DNA of 64,000 bases, from contig NZ_FUYF01000001.1 of NCBI RefSeq assembly GCF_900167555.1, positions 186,001 through 250,000 on the forward strand, given 5' to 3'. Every line of letters begins with the position of its first letter. Within the stretch, counting starts at the first letter, position 1. Shown here piece by piece: positions 18,278 to 27,773 of this stretch. A program made the translations under genes and the position numbers. Below the pieces are notes generated by a model. It was not told where the DNA came from. It did not search any database and was given only the letters and a program-made list of their open reading frames with translations. Source of the stretch: Gemmiger formicilis. GTDB lineage: Bacteria > Bacillota > Clostridia > Oscillospirales > Ruminococcaceae.

Positions 18278-19184
18278 TAGGAGTTTTTGATTCTGATTTG
18301 CCTTTTTGTTGCCTGTTTTGCCGCCGGGCGGGCAGCCCCTGCTGAATGCGGCGGTAGGCGGACGGCGTGTGCCCCGTGGCAGCGCGGAATTTCTGGCTGA
18401 AATACGCGCCGGAGCAGTAGCCCATCTGCGCGGCGACCTCGCCGGGGGATGCCCCGCGGGCCAGCAGCTGGGCCGCGTACTCGATGCGCATGGCGGAAAA
18501 TTCCTCCATGGCCGTGCGGTGGAGCCGCGCACGGAACGCCTGCTGCAGCTGGGGCCGCGTGCAGCCCAGCGCCGTGCAGATGTCGTCGATTTTCAGTTCA
18601 TGCGCAAGATTTTCGGCAAAATAGGCGCGGGCGTCCTCGACCAGCGCGTTCTGGCGGCGCTCCCGCCGGACGCGGGCCACGGGGCGCTTGGTGCGGCGGC
18701 AGCGGCGGGCCAGCAAAATCAGCAGATTTTCCAGATGGATGATGAACTGCTGCATCGCGCCGAAGGGCAGCTCCTCCTTTAAGACAGGCCGTCCGCCCGG
18801 CACGGGGGCGGCGTCGAACAGCTCGTTGGCGGCATTTGCCAGCCAGTTCAGGTCATGCTGCTCGGCAGGCTCCATGTGCAGCATCGCGCCGCGGAAACGG
18901 TCCATGGCTGCGCCGGTGCAGTAAAAGTCGATGCGCAGCGTCTCGGGCGGGACCTCGCCGACGGTGGTCATAGCAAAGACCTCCCCCGGCTGGTGGAACA
19001 GCAGTCCGCCTGCCCGCAGCAGCACGTGGCGGGCATCGCAGCGTTCCTCAATGGTGCCGCTGCGCACAAAGACCAGCTGCCAGGCTTGCGTCTCGCTGGG
19101 CGGGAATGAGTCGTCCGCGCGCCACTCCGACGCATGTGCCGCCGGGATCGCTTCGACCCGCAGCGGAAAGGTATCGTTCAGCAT
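18252..19184 (-). CDS. AraC-family transcriptional regulator
   Basis: About 310 residues. The N-terminal cupin domain (~1-130) contains WQLVFVRSGTIEERCDA and LFHQPGEVFA, the pattern of sugar-sensing AraC proteins. The C-terminal ~100 residues carry the two helix-turn-helix motifs (LKIDDICTALGCTRPQLQQA and GEVAAQMGYCSGAYFSQKF), ending TPSAYRR. AAGGGAGGT lies 6 bases before the ATG at 19184. It precedes galE on the same strand, but galE has its own promoter. A role in galactose use is possible but not shown. Confidence 0.88.
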   Translation of the reverse strand: MLNDTFPLRVEAIPAAHASEWRADDSFPPSETQAWQLVFVRSGTIEERCDARHVLLRAGGLLFHQPGEVFAMTTVGEVPPETLRIDFYCTGAAMDRFRGAMLHMEPAEQHDLNWLANAANELFDAAPVPGGRPVLKEELPFGAMQQFIIHLENLLILLARRCRRTKRPVARVRRERRQNALVEDARAYFAENLAHELKIDDICTALGCTRPQLQQAFRARLHRTAMEEFSAMRIEYAAQLLARGASPGEVAAQMGYCSGAYFSQKFRAATGHTPSAYRRIQQGLPARRQNRQQKGKSESKTPIAETPQKE

Positions 19185-19218
19185 GGGTGTGACCTCCCTT
19201 CCCCGGCTTGACACCGCT

Positions 19219-19246
19219 GTAGGGGCCGGGCATGCCCGGCCCGCAT
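19219..19246. repeat. GTAGGG repeat, single module
   Basis: GTAGGGG followed by the core CCGGGCATGCCCGG. No matching right module is present. Confidence 0.75.
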
Positions 19247-19306
19247 GTGTATGGCGACCAGCTGCCTGCGGGAAGGCTCTCTCCCTTCGGGCGGTGCTTA
19301 CTTTCC

Positions 19307-20314
19307 TTACACCGCTACCGCGCCCGGCCAGCTCTCGCCGGTCTCCGCGCTCCCCGCTTCCCCGTCGGCGCCGTAAGAGAAAACGCCGGGGGTCATGTCG
19401 GCCAGCAGGGGGAACTGCGCAAGCTCGGGGCAGGTGTCGGTCAGCCCCAGACAGTAGGCCGTCAGCGGACTGATCTCCTTTGTGATGGCGTCAAACCGGC
19501 TTGAGCCGTCGTCCTCGTAGGTGCTCAGCATAATATCGCCGGGGTAGGTGTCGGCCACATAGCTGACAAGTGCCTCGTCGACGTAGGGGTCGCTGCTGCC
19601 CTCATACAGGTCGGGCGCGCCGAACAGATGCAGGATCTCGTGGGCGTAGGTCGCCGGGGATTCCGCCTCGCCGTCGGTGTAGGCGTCGGTTTTGTACAGG
19701 CAGCTGTATTCATAATAAAAACTGTCGCCGTCGTCGGCGTAGTGAGCCATCGTGAAGGATGTCCCGCTGATGGGCAGGAAGAACAAAAATGCGATGTGCC
19801 GGGCCCCGTAGGCAGCCAGACGGCTGTCGGCGGCCAGCGACGCGCACAGCGTATCCATCTCGTCGAGAAAAGCGGAGCTTTCCTCGGAATTTTCGCCGCC
19901 CTGCATGGCAGACTGCACAAGATAACTGCGTGTCAGCGTTGAATCGCTGCCGTCCGCGCTGCGATCACAGATCAGATTCACCGCGGCCTCGTAGCCCGCG
20001 GCTTGCTCGGTGATCCAGTCCACGGCCAGCTGGGTGCGCTGCACGGCGGCAGCGCGGCTCTCGGCGTCCCAGGTCTGCCCGTGGGCGGCGTCGTTCAAAA
20101 ACACGTTGACGAGCACGGTGGCATCGGTCAACAGTGCGGCGCTGCCGTAGGACTTCTGCTCCTCGGTAAAGGTGGGCACAGGCTCCGGCGTTGGGGTGGC
20201 GGCGGGGCTTTCGGCCCGGGGCAGCTCCGCGGGATAACGCTGCACCGTGACGCGGGCCGAGCAGCTGCACAGCAGCGCCGCGGCCAGCACCAGGGCAGCC
20301 AGTTTTCTGTACAT
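19307..20314 (-). CDS. Lipoprotein with HEXXH metalloprotease motif
   Basis: 335 residues. Residues 1-18 are a lipoprotein signal peptide (KLAALVLAAALLCSC) with the lipid cysteine probably at C18, followed by a Pro/Thr/Glu-rich linker (~30-50). HEILHLFGAPDLY at 225-237 fits HEXXHxxGxxD, a zinc-binding signature seen in M6-type and related secreted metalloproteases. The protein would act on the outer face of the membrane. The ATG at 20314 follows AAGGGG. That site overlaps the end of clpE, whose stop is 11 bases upstream, so the two genes are in one operon. The substrate is unknown. Confidence 0.75.
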   Translation of the reverse strand: MYRKLAALVLAAALLCSCSARVTVQRYPAELPRAESPAATPTPEPVPTFTEEQKSYGSAALLTDATVLVNVFLNDAAHGQTWDAESRAAAVQRTQLAVDWITEQAAGYEAAVNLICDRSADGSDSTLTRSYLVQSAMQGGENSEESSAFLDEMDTLCASLAADSRLAAYGARHIAFLFFLPISGTSFTMAHYADDGDSFYYEYSCLYKTDAYTDGEAESPATYAHEILHLFGAPDLYEGSSDPYVDEALVSYVADTYPGDIMLSTYEDDGSSRFDAITKEISPLTAYCLGLTDTCPELAQFPLLADMTPGVFSYGADGEAGSAETGESWPGAVAV

Positions 20315-20324
20315 GGTGCGCCCC

Positions 20325-22637
20325 TTAAATTTCCAGCACGGCCCTGCCGTCGTGGTCGGCCAGCTCCAGCGTGACCTCGCGGCCATCCAGGCGGCCATCG
20401 ACGAGCGCATCGGAGACGGGGTCCTCAATGGTCTTGCGGATCGTGCGGCGCAGCTCACGCGCACCGTATTTGGTGGAGCTTTCGGCTACGATGTCCGCCA
20501 GCGCGGGCTGCGTGTAGTGCAGCGTGATGCCGTGCGCGGCCAGACCGGGCTTGTACTCGTCGAGCATGAGCGCGGCGATCTTCTCAAGGTTTTCCTCGCT
20601 CAGCGGCTTGAACGTAATGATCTCGTCCACACGGCCGATGAACTCGGGGCGCAGGAACTCCTGCAGCGCCTTCATGCTGCGGTCCGCGCTGGCGACCTCG
20701 GCCTTTTTGCCGAAGCCCGTCGCGCCGCTCTGGTCGGTGGAGCCCGCGTTGGAGGTCATGCAGATGACCGTGTTCGAGAAGTCCACCGTGCGGCCCTGCG
20801 CGTCGTTGATCTTGCCCTCGTCCAGAATCTGCAGCAGGATATTCATAACGTCAGGATGTGCTTTTTCGATCTCATCAAACAGCACGACGCTGTAGGGATG
20901 GCGGCGGACCTTCTCGGTCAGCTGCCCGGCCTCGTCGTAGCCGACATAGCCCGGGGGCGAGCCGATGAGACGGGACACCGCGTACTTTTCCATGTACTCG
21001 CTCATGTCGATGGAGATGAGCGGGTCAACGGTGTCGAACAGCTGGCTGGCCAGCTGCTTGACCAGCTCGGTCTTGCCGACGCCGGTGGGGCCGACGAAGA
21101 TAAAGCTGGCCGGGCGGTGACGGCCGGACAGGTCGGCGCGGGCGCGCTTGATGGCCCCGGCCACGGCGTGGACAGCCTCGTCCTGGCCGATGATGTGAGC
21201 CTTGAGGGCATCCTCCAGCCCCTGCAGGCGGCCATACTCGGTCTCTTTGATCTTCACAGCAGGCACACCGGTCCAAAGCTCAATGACCTGTGCGACGTCG
21301 TCCATGGTCACTTCAATTTCCGCGACCTTCAGCTGCAGGGCGGGCAGCTTTTCGCGCTGCTTCGCCAGATCGGTCTTGACCGCGGCCAGTGCCTCGTAGT
21401 CGATGGCAGCGTCCTGGCCGTTCTGCGGCTCGGGGTTCTCCAGTTCGTGCTCGCGGGTCTCCAAATCGGCCACGGTGCGCTGGGTCTCCATGAGCTCTGT
21501 AATTTCAGGATGGCGCAGGTTGCAGCAGGCGCAGGATTCATCCAGCAGGTCAATGGCCTTGTCCGGCAGGAAACGATCCGTGATGTAGCGTTCCGACAGC
21601 TTGACGATGCTCGTCACGATGGGGTCGGACACACGGACGCAGTGGTGCTTTTCATAGTAGACGCGGATGCCCTTGATGACCTCGATGGTGTCCAGCAGCG
21701 ACGGCTCCTCGACCTTGACGGGCTGGAAACGGCGCTCCAACGCGGAATCCTTCTCGATATACTTGCGATACTCGGCAAACGTCGTTGCGCCGATGACCTG
21801 CATCTGCCCGCGGGACAGTGCGGGCTTCATGATGTTGGCGGCGTTCATAGAGCCGTCGGAGTCGCCCGCGCCGACGATGGAGTGGATCTCATCAATAAAC
21901 AGGATGATGTTGCCCGCAGCCTTGACCTCGCTGATGAGGCCCTTGACACGCTGCTCAAACTGGCCGCGGAACTGGGTGCCTGCGACGAGGGACGTCATGT
22001 CGAGCAGGTAAATTTCCTTGTCCTGCAGACGCGCGGGGACCTTGCCCTCGGCAATGCGCTGGGCAATACCCTCGGCAATCGCAGTCTTGCCGACACCGGC
22101 CTCGCCGATCAGGCAGGGGTTGTTCTTCTGGCGGCGGCACAAAATCTGGATCGTGCGGTAAATTTCGCGGTCACGGCCAATGATGCGGTCCGTCTTGCCG
22201 TCGCGGGCCTTCTGGGTCAGGTTCTCGCAGTAGGTCTCAAGGAACTTGCGGCGGGGAGCCTTTTCCTTCTTGCCGTTTTTGGGCTTGGCGTCGTCCTTAT
22301 TCTGGCGCGCACCAAAGCCAAACGGGAACACGGGGCTGCCGCCCGGGACAAAATCGTCCTGCGGGGCGGGCTCGTCACCGGCGTCGGTGTCGTCGCCGTT
22401 CATCATGGGGGCCAGCATGCCGGAGTCGGAGGCCTCCTGCAAAAAGCTGGACATCCGCTCCTCCATGTTTTCCAGATCCTGGTCGGACATGCCGAACTGT
22501 TTCATCAGATCATCCACAGGCTGGATGTGCATGGCACGGGCGCAGGTCAGGCAGTAGCCCTCCTGCACGGTCTTGCCGTTTTCAAGCCGCTGCACAAACA
22601 CGACAGCGGGGCGTTTTTGGCATTTAACACAAAGCAT
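20325..22637 (-). CDS. clpE: ATP-dependent Clp protease ATP-binding subunit, ClpE-like
   Basis: 770 residues. A four-cysteine zinc site at the N-terminus (C3, C6, C29, C32) is typical of ClpE rather than ClpC. Two AAA+ modules follow: Walker [10 protein letters not shown] (~177) with Walker B ILFIDEIH, and Walker [10 protein letters not shown] (~498) with [12 protein letters not shown] middle coiled region lies at ~390-440. The C-terminal D2-small domain is complete ([12 protein letters not shown]). It unfolds proteins for ClpP in the cytoplasm. No CtsR-type GGTCAAA repeat is visible upstream, although in Bacillus clpE is a CtsR target. A GTAGGG repeat lies 60 bases before the start. Confidence 0.9.
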   Translation of the reverse strand: MLCVKCQKRPAVVFVQRLENGKTVQEGYCLTCARAMHIQPVDDLMKQFGMSDQDLENMEERMSSFLQEASDSGMLAPMMNGDDTDAGDEPAPQDDFVPGGSPVFPFGFGARQNKDDAKPKNGKKEKAPRRKFLETYCENLTQKARDGKTDRIIGRDREIYRTIQILCRRQKNNPCLIGEAGVGKTAIAEGIAQRIAEGKVPARLQDKEIYLLDMTSLVAGTQFRGQFEQRVKGLISEVKAAGNIILFIDEIHSIVGAGDSDGSMNAANIMKPALSRGQMQVIGATTFAEYRKYIEKDSALERRFQPVKVEEPSLLDTIEVIKGIRVYYEKHHCVRVSDPIVTSIVKLSERYITDRFLPDKAIDLLDESCACCNLRHPEITELMETQRTVADLETREHELENPEPQNGQDAAIDYEALAAVKTDLAKQREKLPALQLKVAEIEVTMDDVAQVIELWTGVPAVKIKETEYGRLQGLEDALKAHIIGQDEAVHAVAGAIKRARADLSGRHRPASFIFVGPTGVGKTELVKQLASQLFDTVDPLISIDMSEYMEKYAVSRLIGSPPGYVGYDEAGQLTEKVRRHPYSVVLFDEIEKAHPDVMNILLQILDEGKINDAQGRTVDFSNTVICMTSNAGSTDQSGATGFGKKAEVASADRSMKALQEFLRPEFIGRVDEIITFKPLSEENLEKIAALMLDEYKPGLAAHGITLHYTQPALADIVAESSTKYGARELRRTIRKTIEDPVSDALVDGRLDGREVTLELADHDGRAVLEI

Positions 22638-22696
22638 TTACTTCACCTCTATGAAAAGTGCCCGATAAGAGGCACGTGGGATTGCGATAAATTGTT

Positions 22697-22773
22697 GTAG
22701 GGGACGGCGTTCTCGACGCCCGGCGGGCGGATAGGAAATCCGCCCTACGTAGGGTGGGCAGTCCCCTGCCCGC
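22697..22773. repeat. GTAGGG repeat, three modules in a row
   Basis: Modules with the cores GGCGTTCTCGACGCC, GGCGGATAGGAAATCCGCC (inverted) and GTGGGCAGTCCCCTGCCCGCC. The second and third meet directly at CCCTAC/GTAGGG. Confidence 0.75.
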
Positions 22774-22800
22774 CGCACCGCAGCTACACTACTATTATTA

Positions 22801-22840
22801 AACAAACCCTGCCAAATTGCAAGTTTTGGCGGGGCTTGTT
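22801..22840 (-). terminator. Terminator after cvpA
   Basis: AACAAACCCTGCCAAA pairs imperfectly with TTTGGCGGGGCTTGTT around a 7-8-nt loop. It begins 11 bases after the cvpA stop. Confidence 0.6.
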
Positions 22841-22850
22841 CAGAATTTGT

Positions 22851-23522
22851 TTAATAATGGAGCAAAAACGGGTTGAACGCACCAAAAAGGCTGTACCCGA
22901 CGCTGCGCTGCAAAACGCCGGTGGTCAGCCAGTCGATCTGGCCGGTGGTGATGCTGGCGGCGAACCAGAGCAGCAGCGCCAGCAGCCAGCAGTCGAACGC
23001 GCCGGTCACAAGGCCCAGCACCAGACCCAGCAGCCGGTTGGCGCCGCCCACCAGCGGGATAAGATTGACGCCGCGCATCAGCCGCACCAGCAGGGCGAAC
23101 ACCCAGCGCACGATCATGCAGAGCAGCACAAACAGCAACGCCTGCACCAGCGGCAGGAAAAGCGGCTCCAGCAGGGCGTTGATCTTTTCGGGCAGCTGGT
23201 CCCCGGCAGTCTGCAGACCCGCGGCCAGCGCGGCACGGATGGATTCCGGCAGAAAGTCCAGCCCCTGCACCGCAGCGGCAATATCGCCGCCCGACTGCGC
23301 GACGGCCTGCTCGACCCGGGTGGAGACGGAGTCGCTGAAAAAGCTAAGGTAGACTTCCGGGGCCAGCGTGCGGCTGCCCCAGGAGGCAATGCCGACGCCC
23401 AACACCGCGCCGATCAGCTCGGTCAGCCCGGCGAGAAAGCCCTTCTGCCAGCTTTTGACAGCGGCAAAGGAAAATACGGCCAGAAAAATAAAATCATAGA
23501 CAAGTGCGGGAGAAAAAGACAT
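22851..23522 (-). CDS. CvpA-family membrane protein
   Basis: 223 residues. Four hydrophobic segments fit the CvpA (colicin V production) family: FIFLAVFSFAAVKSWQKGFL (~10-30), AVLGVGIASWG (~38-48), a helix near 130-155 (LVQALLFVLLCMIVRWVFAL) and one near 180-205. The family motif K-GF--G is present (WQKGFLAGL). CvpA proteins are linked to envelope integrity but have no agreed biochemical function. The ribosome binding site is weak (AGAAAGAAG). The gene lies between clpE and a DUF5711-type gene, each separated by repeats. Confidence 0.78.
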   Translation of the reverse strand: MSFSPALVYDFIFLAVFSFAAVKSWQKGFLAGLTELIGAVLGVGIASWGSRTLAPEVYLSFFSDSVSTRVEQAVAQSGGDIAAAVQGLDFLPESIRAALAAGLQTAGDQLPEKINALLEPLFLPLVQALLFVLLCMIVRWVFALLVRLMRGVNLIPLVGGANRLLGLVLGLVTGAFDCWLLALLLWFAASITTGQIDWLTTGVLQRSVGYSLFGAFNPFLLHY

Positions 23523-23563
23523 AGATGGGTACTTCTTTCTGTTAGATTACTTGCGGGTCGAAC

Positions 23564-23709
23564 GGCTTCCCCCGAGGGGGAAGCTGTCAGCGGCCCCGCC
23601 CGCTGACTGATGAGGGCGAACCTTGCCATTATTGCCCGCAAATTGGTTATTGCGGCAAGGCAGCCCCTCGTCCGGCCCTGCGGGGCCACCTTCCCCCGAG
23701 GGGGAAGGC
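23564..23709. repeat. Family B palindromic element
   Basis: Full copy of ~146 bp, very similar to 7916-8064 (GTCAGCGGCCCCGCCCGCTG is shared). It ends 8 bases from the stop codon of the DUF5711-type gene. Confidence 0.88.
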
Positions 23710-23716
23710 TTCGGAG

Positions 23717-25063
23717 CTACTCGGCTGGCTTCGCCAAAACGTCCGCCTGACTGCCGGTAAAGACCAGCGTCTGCTTGCCGTGCAGGACCGCCAGCGGGCG
23801 GGACGGCAGGCCGGTCTGCACCCAGTTCTGCACGCCATCGTAGCCGTAGCACTCGACGGCATCGGGGCAGAGCAGATAAATGTCGGTGTCGGTGGCCGAG
23901 ACCGCAAACGCCTGCCGTGCGGGAATCTCGGACATAACGGTGAGGCTTTCAGACAGGGTGACCAGGCTGTTGCCGCCGTGTACGTTCAGAAGCAGCGCGG
24001 TCTGGCGGCGTCCGGGCGCAACGCTTTGCAGCGCGGCCCCGCCGTAGTCGTAGCGTGCGACCTCGGCGGCGGTGCGGGGGTCGATGACCGCAATGTAGGT
24101 GTCAAACACGGCCATGACGCGGTTCTCGCTCTGCCAGTCCAGCCGCAGCAGCATGCTGCCCGCGTCGGCGGTGTAGAGCAGCCCCTCGGTGTCGGAGTCG
24201 AGGCTCATAAAGTAGACCGAGCAGTTCAGCTGCCCGTCCCGCGCGGCAATCATGCCCGAGGCAAACCTGCGGTTGTCGGGGGCAAAGTCCAGCGCAATCG
24301 GCGTGCCCATCGACTGGGGCATCCGCCAGCTGTACAGCTCCCGCATCGAAGGGTCATAGATGTGTACCCAGCCGGCAAAACGGTCCGCGTCGGTCACGAC
24401 GGCCAGCGAGTTGTTGTTTGACATGGCGCAGAGCAGAATGTCCTCGTCAAAGCGCTGTGTGTAGAGCGTGCGGGTGCGGCTGCATACGGTCAGCTCACTG
24501 CCCGCGCGGTTGTAGACCACAAAGTGGGTGCCGCCCACAGCCAGCACGGGCCGCGCATAGGACGGCTGCAGGCTCAGAATTTTGGAGCCGTAGGCCGAGT
24601 AGACGAGCACATCCTCATTGCCCAGCTCGACGAAGCCGTCCGCCAGCGGTTCGATTTGCAAAGGCTCGGTGATGCCGGTGGTGGCCGGCCAGCCGCCGGC
24701 AGTGCGGTTCAGGTAGAGCGACGCGCTGTCCACGGCATCACCCAGCAGCGCCAGAGAGGCCGACAGTGTGCCGGTCACAACGGTGAGCGCCAGCGCCAGC
24801 GCAATGATAATGACGATCAGGACGGTGAGCCGCCGCTGCTGGCGCTGCTTGTAGAGCGGCGTCAGGGATTTGAGCCGCGCGGCGCTCTGCGCGGACGGCT
24901 GCTCGGACGTCCGGGACGGCGGGCTGTCATCGCGCCGCGGTGTGGGAGCGGTGCGCAGCGTGCGGGCGCGGTCTGCGTCGCGGGCGGCGGCGCTCAGGGC
25001 CCGCCTCTGCTCACGCGCCAGCCGCTGCAGCAATGCCTGCCGATCTCTGTCCGCCTTACTCAT
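23717..25063 (-). CDS. DUF5711-type membrane-anchored beta-propeller-like protein
   Basis: 448 residues. A basic cytoplasmic N-terminus (~1-80, rich in Arg, Ala and Gln) is followed by one membrane helix (LTVLIVIIIALALALTVVTG, ~95-115). The rest is an extracytoplasmic domain of about 330 residues made of repeated short beta blades. This is the layout of DUF5711 proteins of Clostridia, which look like WD40/PQQ-type propellers. AAGGAGGGG lies 7 bases before the ATG at 25063. Its function is not known; a structural or sensing role at the cell surface is an inference. Confidence 0.65.
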   Translation of the reverse strand: MSKADRDRQALLQRLAREQRRALSAAARDADRARTLRTAPTPRRDDSPPSRTSEQPSAQSAARLKSLTPLYKQRQQRRLTVLIVIIIALALALTVVTGTLSASLALLGDAVDSASLYLNRTAGGWPATTGITEPLQIEPLADGFVELGNEDVLVYSAYGSKILSLQPSYARPVLAVGGTHFVVYNRAGSELTVCSRTRTLYTQRFDEDILLCAMSNNNSLAVVTDADRFAGWVHIYDPSMRELYSWRMPQSMGTPIALDFAPDNRRFASGMIAARDGQLNCSVYFMSLDSDTEGLLYTADAGSMLLRLDWQSENRVMAVFDTYIAVIDPRTAAEVARYDYGGAALQSVAPGRRQTALLLNVHGGNSLVTLSESLTVMSEIPARQAFAVSATDTDIYLLCPDAVECYGYDGVQNWVQTGLPSRPLAVLHGKQTLVFTGSQADVLAKPAE

Positions 25064-25112
25064 AGGTGGGCCCCCTCCTTTCCGGAAAAAATTTGTGCGT
25101 ATGGGTTGGTTT

Positions 25113-25190
25113 GTAGGGAGGCGTCTTGACGCCTCCGGGCCGTTAGCGGCGGTGGTCAGGCTCCGCGGAGGGGTCAAGACCCCTCCCTAC
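25113..25190. repeat. GTAGGG modular palindromic repeat (pair)
   Basis: Left core GGAGGCGTCTTGACGCCTCC; right core, read in reverse, GGAGGGGTCTTGACCCCTCC. The difference at two symmetrical positions keeps the stem. Confidence 0.9.
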
Positions 25191-25199
25191 GGTACGCCA

Positions 25200-25958
25200 T
25201 TAAACGTCATCCAACCCGGGATAGTCTACTTTCTCCAAAAACAGCCCCTTTGCGGGCAGCGTCGGCCCGGCCCGGCGTCGGTCTCCGCTTTCCAGCAGGG
25301 CGGGGATGCTCTCCGGCGTCCGCTTGCCAAGACCCGCGTCCGCGAGCGTGCCCGCCAGAATGCGCACCATATTATAGAGATAGCCGTCGGCGGTCACGGA
25401 AATTGTAAACAAATCGCCGTTCTGTACAACAGTACAATCCGTAATCGTCCGCACGGTATCCCCGTGGGCGGCGGCGCTGGACCCGGACGCGCAGAGTGCG
25501 GAAAAATCGTGCGTGCCTATGAACTGCGCCGCAGCGGCCTGCATGGCGGCCAAGTCGAGCGCGGCCCCTACCCTGTGGCAGGTGTCGTAGGTGAACGGAT
25601 CATCCACCCGCGCGTTCAAAATGTAGTAGCGGTAGGTCTTGGCGTGGGCGGCGTAACGCGCGTGGAAGCCGTCCGGCACGGACCGGATGTCCACTGCGCG
25701 GATGTCCGGCGGCAGGTGGGCGTTGAGCGCGGGCACGATTTTTTGCATCGGCACTTTGCCAGTATAGCAGAAGCTGAGCGCGAAACGCCGCGCATGGACG
25801 CCGGCATCGGTGCGGGAGCAGCCCTTGACGTCGGGGCGGCAGCCGAACACCGCCTGCATCGCGTCCTGCAAAACCGCGCAGACCGTGGGCGCATTTGGCT
25901 GGACCTGGAACCCGGCATAGCGGGTGCCCTTGTAGGAAATCCAAAGTAGATAGGTCAT
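25200..25958 (-). CDS. truA: tRNA pseudouridine(38-40) synthase
   Basis: 252 residues. TruA forms pseudouridine at positions 38-40 of tRNA anticodon arms. The catalytic aspartate lies in CSRTDAGVHA (~50). YKGTRYAGFQ (N-terminus) and YLYNMVRILAGTL (~205) are conserved family segments. Length is normal. AGGTGA precedes the ATG. Its place at the end of ecfA1-ecfA2-ecfT-truA is the standard Firmicutes order. Confidence 0.96.
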   Translation of the reverse strand: MTYLLWISYKGTRYAGFQVQPNAPTVCAVLQDAMQAVFGCRPDVKGCSRTDAGVHARRFALSFCYTGKVPMQKIVPALNAHLPPDIRAVDIRSVPDGFHARYAAHAKTYRYYILNARVDDPFTYDTCHRVGAALDLAAMQAAAAQFIGTHDFSALCASGSSAAAHGDTVRTITDCTVVQNGDLFTISVTADGYLYNMVRILAGTLADAGLGKRTPESIPALLESGDRRRAGPTLPAKGLFLEKVDYPGLDDV

Positions 25959-25973
25959 AGTTCACCTGAATTC

Positions 25974-26003
25974 GTAGGGGCGCATTCTATATGCGCCCGC
26001 AAG
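25974..26003. repeat. GTAGGG repeat, single module
   Basis: GTAGGGG then GCGCATTCTATATGCGC. It lies between ecfT and truA. Confidence 0.75.
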
Positions 26004-26014
26004 GCGGCTGATTC

Positions 26015-26833
26015 TTACGCCAGCCCCGGCACAAAGAATCGTGTGCAGGCAATGGCCACCAGCGCCACGGCAATGACCGCCAGGCATTTGAAGTCCTCGC
26101 CGGTGAATTTCAGCTGCTTGAGCCGGGTGCGGCCCTCGCCGCCGTGATAGCAGCGGCATTCCATCGCCATGGCCAGCTCGTCGGCGCGGCGGAACGCCGA
26201 GATGAACAGCGGAATCAGGATCGGCACCAGCGCCTTGATGCGCTGGGTAAATGTGCCGCTGTCCAGCATCGCGCCGCGGGCTTTCTGGGCGTTCATGATC
26301 TTTTCCGTCTCCTCGATCAGGGTCGGGATGAACCGCAGCGCAATCGTCATCATCATGGCCAGCTCATGCACGGGAAAGTGCAGCTTCGCCAGCGGGCGCA
26401 GCAGGCTCTCGATGGCGTCGGTCAGCACGATGGGACTGGTCGTGTAGGTCAGCAGGCTCGTGCCTGCAATCAGTGCGCAGACGCGCACCGCCAGCAGGAT
26501 GGCATACTTGACACCTTCGGCGTAAATGTTCAAAACCCAGAAGTGTACAAGCGGCTTCCCCTGCCCCGTGACGAAGAACAGGTTCAGCACCGCCGTAAAA
26601 ATCACGATGGGCACGATGGGCTTTAGGCTTTTCAAAATCATCTTGCCGGGAATCTGTGCTACCTTGTACAGCGCGGCCAGCAGCAGGATGGACAGTGCCA
26701 GCCCCAGCGGGTTCGGGGCCACAAACAGCACGACGATATAGGCAATCGTCGCGACCAGCTTGAGCCGCGGGTCGCAGCGGTGCAGGATGGAATGCCCGGG
26801 AAAATGCTGACCTATCGTAATATCTTTAAGCAT
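26015..26833 (-). CDS. ecfT: Energy-coupling factor transporter transmembrane protein EcfT
   Basis: 272 residues. EcfT couples the two ATPases to substrate-binding S components for vitamin and micronutrient uptake. Residues ~25-130 hold four to five membrane helices. The two coupling motifs have the A-R-G type: AQKARGAML (~175) and RRADELAMAMECRCY (~215). GGAGGTGGGG lies just before the ATG. Its first 8 bases overlap the end of ecfA2, which indicates translational coupling. S components are not in this window. Confidence 0.95.
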   Translation of the reverse strand: MLKDITIGQHFPGHSILHRCDPRLKLVATIAYIVVLFVAPNPLGLALSILLLAALYKVAQIPGKMILKSLKPIVPIVIFTAVLNLFFVTGQGKPLVHFWVLNIYAEGVKYAILLAVRVCALIAGTSLLTYTTSPIVLTDAIESLLRPLAKLHFPVHELAMMMTIALRFIPTLIEETEKIMNAQKARGAMLDSGTFTQRIKALVPILIPLFISAFRRADELAMAMECRCYHGGEGRTRLKQLKFTGEDFKCLAVIAVALVAIACTRFFVPGLA

Positions 26834-27704
26834 TTGCCCCACCTCCCTGTTTGGCGGCCAGCGCCTTTTGAATCGTTTTGACCGCATAGGGGATCGTGTA
26901 GACGTCCGCGGGGATGTCCAGCCCCATCTGGCGCAGCTTTAAAAAGATCTGCGTGACCTGCGGCACCGAAAGCCCCAGCTCCAGCAGCTCCTGCGCGCGG
27001 GCAAAGACGTTTTCCACCGTGTCATACATGGCAATTTTGGCGTGGTGCATGACCAGCACGCGGTTGGCGTACTTGGCAATATCCTCCATCGAGTGGCTGA
27101 CCAGCAGCACCGTGATGCCGGTTTTCTCATGGTAGTCCCTGATCTGGCTCAGGATCGTGTCGCGGCCCTCGGGGTCCAGACCGGCGGCGGGCTCGTCCAG
27201 CACCAGCACGCGGGGGTGCATGGCCATGACGCCCGCAATCGCAACGCGGCGCTTCTGCCCGCCCGAAAGCTCAAACGGGCTTTTTTCCAACAACTCATCG
27301 GACAGACCGACGAACGCGGCGGCCTCCCTGACGCGGCGCTGGACCTCGGCCTCGTCCAGGCCCATGTTGCGCGGGCCGTAGGCGATGTCGCGGGCGCAGG
27401 TCTCCTCAAACAGCTGGTACTCGGGGTACTGCATGACAAGGCCGACGAGAAAGCGGAAACTGCGCAGGTCTGCGCCCTGCTCCCACAGGTCCCTGCCGTC
27501 CACAAGGACGCGGCCCGACGTCGGGCGGTTCAGGCCGTTGAAATGGCTGATAAGCGTGGATTTTCCGCTGCCCGTCGAGCCGATGATACCGACAAAGTCG
27601 CCCTCCTCGACGGTGAAGGACACGTCATCCAGCGCCTTCGTCGCGTCGGGCATACCCTGGTTATAGATGTAGCTCAGGTTTTCAACACGAATGATTTCGG
27701 ACAT
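26826..27704 (-). CDS. ecfA2: Energy-coupling factor ATPase EcfA2
   Basis: 292 residues. Walker A GSTGSGKST (~42), Q-loop VMQYPEYQLFE (~92), signature LSGGQKRR (~145), Walker B VLVLDEPAAGLDP (~165) and H-loop VSHSMED (~198). The Q-loop with YPE is typical of EcfA2. AAAGGA lies 6 bases before the ATG at 27704, and homology starts at SEIIRVENLSYIY, which supports this start over longer ones that run into the upstream AT-rich repeat. Confidence 0.95.
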   Translation of the reverse strand: MSEIIRVENLSYIYNQGMPDATKALDDVSFTVEEGDFVGIIGSTGSGKSTLISHFNGLNRPTSGRVLVDGRDLWEQGADLRSFRFLVGLVMQYPEYQLFEETCARDIAYGPRNMGLDEAEVQRRVREAAAFVGLSDELLEKSPFELSGGQKRRVAIAGVMAMHPRVLVLDEPAAGLDPEGRDTILSQIRDYHEKTGITVLLVSHSMEDIAKYANRVLVMHHAKIAMYDTVENVFARAQELLELGLSVPQVTQIFLKLRQMGLDIPADVYTIPYAVKTIQKALAAKQGGGANA

Positions 27705-27773
27705 AGTTGTTCCTTTCCCGCCAAATATCGCCCGCAGAGGGTGCAATTTTGGCCTGTGGTGGGATGTTTTACA

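Noticed and set aside
20247-22700. Open frame of 817 codons on the + strand
   Set aside because: It is antisense to clpE, whose motifs and start are clear. The antisense translation has no recognisable domain.
22638-22850. CtsR or CIRCE operator upstream of clpE
   Set aside because: I searched by eye for GGTCAAA direct repeats and the TTAGCACTC-N9-GAGTGCTAA palindrome and found neither.
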